Assembly: GCA_013822245.1 (NCBI GenBank)
Contig: PNKE01000019.1
Coordinates: forward strand, 1-64,000
Length of the DNA stretch: 64,000 nt
Source: Candidatus Solibacter sp.
GTDB lineage: Bacteria > Acidobacteriota > Terriglobia > Bryobacterales > Bryobacteraceae
Reading direction: 5' to 3'
Below the pieces are notes generated by a model that was not told the origin of the DNA, searched no databases, and was given only the letters and a program-made list of their open reading frames with translations. Position numbers and translations under genes: made by a program. Positions 8,378 through 15,849 of this stretch are shown here, piece by piece (position 1 is the stretch's first letter; every line of letters starts with the position of its first letter).

Positions 8378-9261
8378 ACCAGACCCTGCACCAGAGGGTC
8401 CGATGGGCGGCCTGGATCGCCGCCGCCGCCGTTGCCGTCTGTGTGCTGCTGCTCACCATAAGCTATGCCGCCGCCCGGCTCCAGGCGCCCAGGGACGAAA
8501 AGACCGTCGCCGAGCTCAAACGGAAAGTGCGTGAGGACGCCTCGTTCGCGCCTAGGATTGAGGCCGAGCACAAGCGGATCACCGCCGCTCTTCAGCAGCG
8601 CAGGAAACGCGACGATGTCATAGCGATCGTCCTTCTGCTGGCCGCGTCCCTCTTTGTCGCCGCCGCCAAGTGGCTGGCGGCTTGCGGCGGCAGGCGTCAG
8701 TTGCCGATGGACCGGCTGGTCCAGCTCAAGGCCGCACCCAGGCAAGGGCCCGCATTGACGTTGCCCGCCGCGCCAGGCGGAGCAGAGGAACCTCATCAGG
8801 CTTTCGTCGAGCGGATCGTCGAACAACATGGACGGTCGAGGGAAGCGGCCATTCCCATTTTGCAGGCCATTCAGGCGCACTATCGCTACCTGCCCGACGA
8901 GGCGCTCAAGCTGGTCTGCGAGTTGACTGAGATCACGCCCGCGCAGATTGCCGGGTCGTCGTCGTTCTATTCGCAGTTCCGGCGTTCGCCGCGGGGCAGG
9001 CACGTGGTCCGGGTCTGCCATGGGACGGCCTGCCACGTGGCCGGGGCGCGGCTGATCACCGATGAACTGCGCCGCCGCCTGGAGATTCCCGGCGGCGCCG
9101 ACACCGACGCGCAGCGCCTGTTCACCGTGGACGAAGTGGCCTGCGTAGGCTGTTGCAGCCTGGCGCCGGTCATCATGGTCGACGGCCAGACCGTTGGAAA
9201 ACTGACGCCCACCGGCGCATGTGATGCGCTGGACGGCATTCGGAGTCCGAGTCCGGCATGA
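8374..9261 (+). CDS. Membrane-anchored NuoE-like [2Fe-2S] subunit
   Basis: A 295-residue protein from the ATG at 8374 that overlaps the previous stop. Residues 1-100 form two membrane helices (about 11-34 and 79-98) joined by a charged, probably periplasmic loop of some 45 residues. Residues 140-290 are a NuoE/HndA/HydC domain, with a helical bundle and a thioredoxin-like [2Fe-2S] fold. The ligands are visible as C215-x4-C220 and C257-x3-C261, with an extra Cys at 260. NuoE homologues are normally soluble and pass electrons from FMN in NuoF. The membrane anchor is unusual, and it is a continuous reading frame with no sign of an assembly join. Confidence 0.85.
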   Translation: MNQTLHQRVRWAAWIAAAAVAVCVLLLTISYAAARLQAPRDEKTVAELKRKVREDASFAPRIEAEHKRITAALQQRRKRDDVIAIVLLLAASLFVAAAKWLAACGGRRQLPMDRLVQLKAAPRQGPALTLPAAPGGAEEPHQAFVERIVEQHGRSREAAIPILQAIQAHYRYLPDEALKLVCELTEITPAQIAGSSSFYSQFRRSPRGRHVVRVCHGTACHVAGARLITDELRRRLEIPGGADTDAQRLFTVDEVACVGCCSLAPVIMVDGQTVGKLTPTGACDALDGIRSPSPA

Positions 9262-11105
9262 AGGGCAAGGGCGTCGAAATCCGGATAGGTCTCGGCTCGT
9301 GCGGCATCGCCGGCGGCGCCGAAGCCGTGCGGGCGGCAATCGAGCAAGAGGCGCGGCAGGCCGGCGCCGGGGCGGTGGTGAAGGCGGTGGGCTGTAACGG
9401 CATGTGCCATCGCGAGCCGCTGGTGGAAGTGGCCGGCTCCGATGGCGGGACCGTGCTGTACGGCAACGTCACCGCCGAGGCGGCGCGAAGCATCGTCCGG
9501 CGGCACGTGCGCCCCGGCGCGGTCCAGGCGCGGCTGCGTTGGGCGGCTGAACGCGTGGCGGGCCTGTTCGGGAACGGCGGCGCACGAGCGCGGCTCGCCG
9601 GGTACAGAGTCGATCGCGGCAGCGGCGGCGCGGCCAGCTACCTGGGCAAGCAGCAGCGCATCGTCCTGGAAAACTGCGGCGAGATCGATCCGGAGAGCAT
9701 CGACGACTACCTGGCGCGCGAAGGCTACCAGGCGCTCGATAAATGTCTGCGGCAACTGAAGCCCGCCGAGCTGATCCAGATCATCACCGATTCGGGTCTG
9801 CGCGGGCGTGGCGGCGCCGGCTTCGGCACGGGCTTGAAATGGGATCTGGCCCGGCGGCAGCCCGAAGGCGACAAGTATGTCATCTGCAACGGCGACGAGG
9901 GCGACCCCGGAGCGTTCATGGACCGGCTTGTGCTGGAATCCGATCCGCACCGCGTTGTCGAGGGACTGGCCATCGCCGCCTACGCCATCGGCGCCGCCGA
10001 GGGCATCTTCTATATACGTGCCGAGTACCCGCTCGCCGTCCGCCGCATTCGTGAAGCGGTCCGGCAGGCCGAAGAGCGCGGCTTGCTGGGACGCGGCATT
10101 CCCGGCTCCGATTTCCCGTTGCGGCTGGAGGTCCGCGAAGGAGCCGGCGCGTTTGTTTGCGGCGAGGAAACCGCCCTGATCCGGTCGCTGGAAGGTGAGC
10201 GCGGTACGCCGCGGCTGCGTCCGCCCTACCCCATCCAGCGCGGCTATCGCGGGCGGCCGACGCTGGTCAACAACGTCGAGACGCTGGCCTGCGTGCCGTG
10301 GATCGTGCGCCGCGGCGCCGGCCCCTTCGCCGCTCTGGGCACCGAAAAGAGCAAGGGGACCAAGGTCTTCGCGCTGGCCGGCAAGATCAATCGCGGCGGG
10401 CTGGTGGAAGTGCCCATGGGCATCACCATCCGGGAGGTGGTCGAAGACATCGGCGGCGGCATCAAGGATGGCCGGAAGTTCAAGGCCGTGCAACTCGGCG
10501 GGCCCTCGGGGGGCTGCATCCCCGCGCGCCTGGCCGGCACGCCAATCGATTATGAGGCGCTCGCCAGCACCGGGGCCATCATGGGATCGGGCGGCCTGGT
10601 CGTACTCGACGACAGCGACTGCATGGTCGATCTGGCGCGCTTCTTTCTGCGCTTCACGCAGTCGGAATCGTGCGGCAAGTGCACCTTCTGCCGCATCGGC
10701 ACCAAGCGCATGCTGGAGATCCTCGAACGGCTGTGCGCGGGCCAGGGCAGGTCCGGCGACCTTGAGAACCTGGAACTTCTGGCAGGTCATGCCGGACGCG
10801 GCAGCCTGTGCGGGCTGGGCCAGACCGCGCCCAACCCGGTGCTGACCACCCTGCGCTACTTTCCCGAGGAGTACAAGGCGCACCTGCTCGAAAAGCGTTG
10901 CCCGGCCGGCCGCTGCACGGCGTTGATCCGTTACCAGGTGACAGCCGGTTGCACCGGTTGCACCTCCTGCGCCCAGGTGTGCCCGGTGAAGGCCATCGCC
11001 TACCGCCCCTATGAGCGGCACGAGATCGACCAGGATCTCTGCACCCGTTGCGACATGTGCCGGCAGGCCTGCCAGGAGCAGGCGATCGAGGTGGTTTCGC
11101 CATGA
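9258..11105 (+). CDS. NuoF/HydB-like NADH- and FMN-binding subunit
   Basis: A 615-residue protein with the domain order of HydB/HndC. An N-terminal thioredoxin-like [2Fe-2S] domain (about 1-90, with a C-N-G-M-C pair) comes first. The NuoF core has the NADH loop G-R-G-G-A-G-F-G-T-G near residue 183 and the FMN motif N-G-D-E-G-D-P-G-A near 213. The [4Fe-4S] site is C472-x2-C475-x2-C478 with C518, and two C-terminal [4Fe-4S] motifs are C-T-G-C-T-S-C and C-T-R-C-D-M-C. It oxidises or reduces NAD(H) and exchanges electrons with NuoE. HydB-type proteins occur in electron-bifurcating hydrogenases and transhydrogenases. It overlaps both neighbours by four bases. Confidence 0.9.
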   Translation: MKGKGVEIRIGLGSCGIAGGAEAVRAAIEQEARQAGAGAVVKAVGCNGMCHREPLVEVAGSDGGTVLYGNVTAEAARSIVRRHVRPGAVQARLRWAAERVAGLFGNGGARARLAGYRVDRGSGGAASYLGKQQRIVLENCGEIDPESIDDYLAREGYQALDKCLRQLKPAELIQIITDSGLRGRGGAGFGTGLKWDLARRQPEGDKYVICNGDEGDPGAFMDRLVLESDPHRVVEGLAIAAYAIGAAEGIFYIRAEYPLAVRRIREAVRQAEERGLLGRGIPGSDFPLRLEVREGAGAFVCGEETALIRSLEGERGTPRLRPPYPIQRGYRGRPTLVNNVETLACVPWIVRRGAGPFAALGTEKSKGTKVFALAGKINRGGLVEVPMGITIREVVEDIGGGIKDGRKFKAVQLGGPSGGCIPARLAGTPIDYEALASTGAIMGSGGLVVLDDSDCMVDLARFFLRFTQSESCGKCTFCRIGTKRMLEILERLCAGQGRSGDLENLELLAGHAGRGSLCGLGQTAPNPVLTTLRYFPEEYKAHLLEKRCPAGRCTALIRYQVTAGCTGCTSCAQVCPVKAIAYRPYERHEIDQDLCTRCDMCRQACQEQAIEVVSP

Positions 11106-13204
11106 TTTCCCTGACCATCGACGGCCGGCAGGTCAGCGTACCGCCCGGGACCACCATCCTTGACGCGGCGCGCCAGTTGGACATCCGTATCCCGACGCTA
11201 TGCCACGTGCCGGGACTCGAACCGGCCTCATCGTGTTTTGTCTGCGCCGTGCAGGTGAAAGGAAACCGCGGCCTCTCGCCGTCCTGCGCGATGCCGGCGG
11301 CCGAGGGCATGGAGGTCGACACAAACGGCGAAGCGGTGCGCGCTGCGCGGCGCGTGGCCATCGAACTGCTCCTCTCCGACCATGCGGGCGAATGCGTGGC
11401 GCCCTGCTCGGCGCGCTGTCCGGCGGGTCTGGACATACCCGGCTTCGTGCGCGAGATCGTCGCCGGCGACGTCACGCGGTCGATGAGTGTTATCAGCGAG
11501 CGGCTGGCGCTGCCCGGCGCGCTGGGACGGATCTGCCCGCGGCTGTGCGAGCAGGGATGCCGCCGCATCGAGTATGACGACGGGCTGACCATCGGGCCGT
11601 TGCACCGCTACGTAGCCGACCTGGATCGCGAAGGGGCAGCGCCATATGCGCCGCCGCGGGCGCCGTCCACGGGCAAGTCGGTGGCCATTGTCGGCGCCGG
11701 TCCGGCCGGGCTGGCGGCGGCGCAGTTTCTGCTTCGACAGGGGCACGCGTGCACGCTGTTCGACGCCGAATCCGCCGCCGGCGGCATGTTGCGCTATGGA
11801 ATACCCGCTTTCCGGCTGCCCAAGGACGCGCTGGACGCCGAGATCGACGAAATCCGCCGCGCCGGCGCCGGGTTCCGCATGAACGCGCGCTGGGGCCGGG
11901 ACTTCCGGCTGGCCGATTTGCGCGCCGGCCACGATGCCGTCTTCCTGGCCGTGGGCGCGCAGCGCGCCCAGGGGTTGCGTTGCGAGGGCGAGGAACTGGC
12001 GCTTTCCGGAGTCGAGTTCCTGCGGTTGGTGGCCGAGGGCAACCCGCCGTCGCTGGGAGCCGGCGTCGTGGTGGTGGGCGGAGGCAACACGGCGATGGAC
12101 TGCGCGCGCGCGGCCATCCGGCTGGGTCCGCGAAGCGTCAGGATCCTCTATCGCCGTACGCGGCGCGAGATGCCGTGCCTGATGCAGGAAGTGGAGGAAG
12201 CTGAAGCCGAAGGCGTGGTCTGCGAGATGCTTGTGGCCCCGACGCTGCTCGAACGCGGCGACGATCACCAGTTGCTGCTCACCTGCCAGCGCACCATGCT
12301 GGGCGCGCCCGACGCATCGGGACGATGCCAGCCGGTCCCGGTGGAAGGCTCCGAGTATGTGGTCGAATGCTCGACGGTGATCGCCGCAATCGGCCAGGCG
12401 GTGGACCGTTCGCTGGCCGAATCGGAGGGTCTGCGGGTTACCGGCTGGGGGATCGCCGCCGATGAAAGGACCCTGGCCACCAATCTGCCGGGCGTATTCG
12501 CGGGCGGGGATGCCGTGCTGGGCGCGGACCTGGCGGTGCGCGCGGTGGCGGCGGGCCGCGTCGCCGCCGCCTCGATCGGCCAGTTCCTCCGGGGCGAACC
12601 GGTGGTGGGCGAAGCCCGCCAGGCGGCCGTGGTGTTCAGGCCGGTGGACGACGCCGAGCGGGCGCTGATCTTTCGCGGCATCGAGATGGCGGATCGCGTT
12701 CCCATGCCGGAGATCGAAATGGAGCGGCGGCTGGCTGGCTTCGAGGAAGTCGCCACCGGTTTGTCGGGCGAGGACGCCCGCCGGGAGGCGCAACGTTGTC
12801 TGACGTGCGGGTGCCGTAAATCCGATTGCTGCGGCGTGCGCACGCTGGCCACCGAATACGGCGCCGACGCCGGGCGTTTCGCCGGCGAACGGCGGCGCTT
12901 CTCGCGGGACACCTCCCATCCGGACATCATCTATGAGCCGGGCAAGTGCATCATGTGCGACGCCTGCGTGAGGATCGCGGCCGAGGCCGGCGAACCGCTG
13001 GGGCTGACCACCATCGGGCGCGGATTCAACGTCACCGTGGCGGCGCCGTTCGGCCTGCCCATGGCGGACGCGCTTCTGGAAGTGGCGCTGCGGTGCGCAG
13101 AAACCTGCCCCAGCGGAGCGCTGGCGCTACGGAGCGCCAGCGGCTGCGGACTCGGGACCTGTGGCGGCGGCCAGCCCGGCCCGCCTCACTTCCCGATACT
13201 GTAG
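11102..13204 (+). CDS. GltD-like FAD/NAD(P) oxidoreductase with NuoG-type Fe-S domains
   Basis: A 700-residue protein from the ATG at 11102, overlapping the NuoF stop. The N-terminal ferredoxin-like [2Fe-2S] domain has C34, C45, C48 and C62, the NuoG/HydA pattern. Next is a GltD/NfnB-like module: a Cys cluster (E-C-V-A-P-C-x3-C-P), an FAD fold G-A-G-P-A-G near residue 200, an NAD(P) fold V-V-V-G-G-G-N-T-A near 325, and a T-N-L-P-G-V-F-A-G-G-D flavin motif. A C-terminal Cys-rich region has C-L-T-C-G-C and C-I-M-C-D-A-C. No hydrogenase H-cluster or molybdopterin domain is present. With NuoE and NuoF this matches the make-up of Stn-type bifurcating transhydrogenases, so NADPH, NADH and ferredoxin are the likely partners. 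Confidence 0.85.
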   Translation: MISLTIDGRQVSVPPGTTILDAARQLDIRIPTLCHVPGLEPASSCFVCAVQVKGNRGLSPSCAMPAAEGMEVDTNGEAVRAARRVAIELLLSDHAGECVAPCSARCPAGLDIPGFVREIVAGDVTRSMSVISERLALPGALGRICPRLCEQGCRRIEYDDGLTIGPLHRYVADLDREGAAPYAPPRAPSTGKSVAIVGAGPAGLAAAQFLLRQGHACTLFDAESAAGGMLRYGIPAFRLPKDALDAEIDEIRRAGAGFRMNARWGRDFRLADLRAGHDAVFLAVGAQRAQGLRCEGEELALSGVEFLRLVAEGNPPSLGAGVVVVGGGNTAMDCARAAIRLGPRSVRILYRRTRREMPCLMQEVEEAEAEGVVCEMLVAPTLLERGDDHQLLLTCQRTMLGAPDASGRCQPVPVEGSEYVVECSTVIAAIGQAVDRSLAESEGLRVTGWGIAADERTLATNLPGVFAGGDAVLGADLAVRAVAAGRVAAASIGQFLRGEPVVGEARQAAVVFRPVDDAERALIFRGIEMADRVPMPEIEMERRLAGFEEVATGLSGEDARREAQRCLTCGCRKSDCCGVRTLATEYGADAGRFAGERRRFSRDTSHPDIIYEPGKCIMCDACVRIAAEAGEPLGLTTIGRGFNVTVAAPFGLPMADALLEVALRCAETCPSGALALRSASGCGLGTCGGGQPGPPHFPIL

Positions 13205-14481
13205 ATCGCTTCCCGGCTGCGCAGATAGATATTGCCGCCGGCGATGGCGGGCGAAGAGATGAAGACCTGGTCCGCCAGAGTATTCGTGGCCAGGACCTCG
13301 AAGGTCTCGCCCATCTTCACCACCACCACGTCGCCATCCTCGGTGGCCAGGTACAGTTTGCCGTTGGCGCCCACCGGGGATGCCTTGAAGTTGTAGACTT
13401 TCGGCAGGCGCTGCTGCCTGTAGTAGGCCTCGCCGGTGAGGGCGTTGAAGCAGTTCAACATGCCGTTATCGGTGATGAAGTAGAGCTTGTTGTCGTGCAG
13501 CACGGGCGAGGCCGTGTAGGAGTTGCCCCGGTCATTGGTCCAGACCACGGCGCCGGTGGCGGTGAGATCGCCCTCGCCGCCAAGGCGGATGGCCATGGCG
13601 AAGGGATTCCGATGGCCGCTCATCACGTGGACGATGCCGCCGGCGGCGACCGGCGCGGGAATGACGTTGCTGCCCAGGCCGGCGCACTCCCAGATCACCT
13701 TGCCCGTGGCGGGATCGTAGGCGCGTACCTTATTGGAGGCGCTGACCACCAACTGCTTGCGGCCGTTGTGGGTAAACACCACGGGCTGCGACCACGAGCT
13801 TGGTTCGTCGCGCGCCACGCGCCAGATCTCCTTGCCCGTGTTGCGATCGAGCGCCAGCATGAAGGAGTCTCCCTGGTGGTCCTGGACCACGTACAGCGTT
13901 TCGCCGTCCAGGGTGGGAGCCGAACCCTCGCCAAAGGCCATGTGCATGCGCAGCGGCGGGAAGTCCTTCCGCCAGACGAGTTTGCCGTCGAGCGTGTAGG
14001 TGTACAGACCGCGCGAGCCGAAGAAGGCATAGACGTGCTTGCCGTCCGTGATCGGGCTGTTGGAGGCGAAACTGCCATAGCGGCCGTGGTACCCCTCGTG
14101 CGGCGTGGCCACGGTGGCCACCCGTTCCCAAAGCACCTTGCCGGTCTTGCGGTCCAGGCACATGACCACGAACTTATGCTCGCGCCCGGCGCCCGAGCCG
14201 CCGCCGGCGCGGCCCGTTGGGGCCTGCACCGGTGTCGTATTCCCGGTGGGCACGGCGGTGGTGACAAAGATCCTGCCGCCCCAGATCACGGGTGACGAGA
14301 ACCCGAGGCCGGGGATGGGCGTACGCCAGGCGACGTTGTTGCCGTCGCCCCATTCGGTGGGCGCGTCGCCCCTGGCCATCCCGTTCTCAAAGGGGCCCCG
14401 CCAGCGGGCCCAATCGTCGTCGGCTGCCCACAGGGCAACCGTCAAAAGCGGCAATGCCGCAAGAATGCGCATAAGTATCAC
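13186..14481 (-). CDS. Secreted PQQ-like beta-propeller protein
   Basis: A 431-residue protein with a signal peptide ending near residue 20 (L-W-A-A-D-D). The D-W-A-R-W-R-G-P opening motif follows, and then a PQQ-like propeller with D-R-K-T-G-K-V-L-W and D-R-N-T-G-K-E-I-W turns. A Gly-rich insert near residue 90 differs from the paralogues. Its last 19 bases overlap the 3' end of the converging flavoprotein gene. It is third in a minus-strand run behind an Oar-like receptor and another propeller gene, 39 bases from its upstream neighbour, so it is probably co-transcribed. The substrate is unknown. Confidence 0.85.
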   Translation of the reverse strand: MILMRILAALPLLTVALWAADDDWARWRGPFENGMARGDAPTEWGDGNNVAWRTPIPGLGFSSPVIWGGRIFVTTAVPTGNTTPVQAPTGRAGGGSGAGREHKFVVMCLDRKTGKVLWERVATVATPHEGYHGRYGSFASNSPITDGKHVYAFFGSRGLYTYTLDGKLVWRKDFPPLRMHMAFGEGSAPTLDGETLYVVQDHQGDSFMLALDRNTGKEIWRVARDEPSSWSQPVVFTHNGRKQLVVSASNKVRAYDPATGKVIWECAGLGSNVIPAPVAAGGIVHVMSGHRNPFAMAIRLGGEGDLTATGAVVWTNDRGNSYTASPVLHDNKLYFITDNGMLNCFNALTGEAYYRQQRLPKVYNFKASPVGANGKLYLATEDGDVVVVKMGETFEVLATNTLADQVFISSPAIAGGNIYLRSREAIYSIGK

Positions 14482-14520
14482 CTCGGAAGTTCATCTCAAA
14501 CAGTTCAGCGCCAATGGGCG

Positions 14521-15831
14521 TTAGCGCTTCTGGATGCAGTAAAGATAATCCGCGGTCCGGATGAAGATCTGGTTGCCCACGGCCACCGGACTGCCCAGGG
14601 TCAGGCTGTCCAGAGTGTTCGTCGAAAGGATCTCAAAGGCGGGTCCCGCCTTGACGGCCGTCGTAACGCCGCCCTCGCTGACCGAATAGATCTTGCCGTC
14701 GGCCAGCAGCGGGGAGGCGCTGTAAGTGCCGTGTTCGAGCCTTTGCCCCTCGTACATCACCTTTCCGGTCAGCGCTTCCAGGCAGGTCAGCGTGCCGTTG
14801 TCCTTGAGGATATAGAGGTACTTGCCGTCGGTGGCCGGCGTCGGCACGTCGGCGGCGGCATTGTTGGTCCAGATCTCGCTCCGGCCGGTGAGGTCGCCCT
14901 CGCCGCCGGCGCGGAACGCGACGAAGGGCCGGCCGCGCGTGCTGGGCGTGAATACCAGGTCGCCAATCACAAGCGAAGAGGCGATGGTGCGGTTGAAAGG
15001 GTTACCGGAGGGGTTGAAGCCGCGGATGCGCCACAGTTCCCTGCCGGTTGTCAGGTCGTGGCCGGTGACGCAGTCGGCGCCGGAGATCACCAGTTGCGGC
15101 TTGCCGCCCGCCACGGCGATCTGCGGCGTGGCGTAGTTGTCCAGCGATTCCTGCACGGCGCCGGTGGGCCGCACCACTTTCCACACCGTTTTGCCGGTCG
15201 ATTTGTCCACGGCGAAGACGTAGGACGGGTCCTTGGTCTTGAAACCGTGAATGACCTGGACGTAGAGGCGCTCGCCATGCAGAAGGGGCGTCGAAGCGTA
15301 GCCGTGGTTGAGTCCGAACCGCCCGTATTCGGCCTGGATATCCCTTTTCCAGACCTCCTTGCCGTCCACGGTGAAGCAGGCGAACTTGCCGTTGCCGGTC
15401 ATGATCCAGACCCGTTCGCCGTCGGTGACGGGAGAGGGCGACGCCGAGTTCTGCTTGCGCCAGAGAATGTTTTCGGCGTCGATCTGCCGCTGCCAGAGGA
15501 TGGCTCCGTTCCTGCGGTTGACGGCCAGCAGAAAGACCTTGTCCCGTCCCTGCTGGCCGGCTTCACGGGCGGAGGCCGGGTCGATCTTCAGCCGGGCGGA
15601 GCCCTGTTCGGCGGAGGTGATGAAAATGCGGTCGCCCCACACAATGGGCGTGGCCGCGCTCCAACTGGGCGTCGCCGTGCGCCACAGCACGTTTTCGGTT
15701 TGGCTCCAACTCGCTGGAAGATCTTTCGCCTTGGGAGCGCTGCCGTTGGAATCGGGTCCGCGCCACTGGGGCCAGTCGGCCAGGAGCGAACCGGGCAGGG
15801 CCAGAACGACTGCAAAAAGAAACAGCCTCAT
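14521..15831 (-). CDS. Secreted PQQ-like beta-propeller protein
   Basis: A 436-residue protein with a Sec signal peptide (about 1-18, cleavage near L-L-A-D). It then has D-W-P-Q-W-R-G-P-D and a full-length PQQ-like propeller containing D-K-S-T-G-K-T-V-W and L-T-T-G-R-E-L-W blade turns. It closely parallels the gene immediately downstream, so the two look like an old tandem duplication. The gene begins 18 bases after the end of the TonB-dependent receptor gene. That spacing suggests a shared transcript and a link between outer-membrane transport and a periplasmic propeller. No catalytic residues can be assigned. Confidence 0.85.
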   Translation of the reverse strand: MRLFLFAVVLALPGSLLADWPQWRGPDSNGSAPKAKDLPASWSQTENVLWRTATPSWSAATPIVWGDRIFITSAEQGSARLKIDPASAREAGQQGRDKVFLLAVNRRNGAILWQRQIDAENILWRKQNSASPSPVTDGERVWIMTGNGKFACFTVDGKEVWKRDIQAEYGRFGLNHGYASTPLLHGERLYVQVIHGFKTKDPSYVFAVDKSTGKTVWKVVRPTGAVQESLDNYATPQIAVAGGKPQLVISGADCVTGHDLTTGRELWRIRGFNPSGNPFNRTIASSLVIGDLVFTPSTRGRPFVAFRAGGEGDLTGRSEIWTNNAAADVPTPATDGKYLYILKDNGTLTCLEALTGKVMYEGQRLEHGTYSASPLLADGKIYSVSEGGVTTAVKAGPAFEILSTNTLDSLTLGSPVAVGNQIFIRTADYLYCIQKR

Positions 15832-15849
15832 TCGAGCACCTCGATGGAT

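Noticed and set aside
8967-11021. Minus-strand open frame of 684 codons
   Set aside because: Antisense to the NuoF-like gene, which has all expected cofactor motifs.
12946-14295. Plus-strand open frame of 449 codons
   Set aside because: Antisense to the propeller gene at 13186-14481, with a composition typical of a reversed GC-rich frame.
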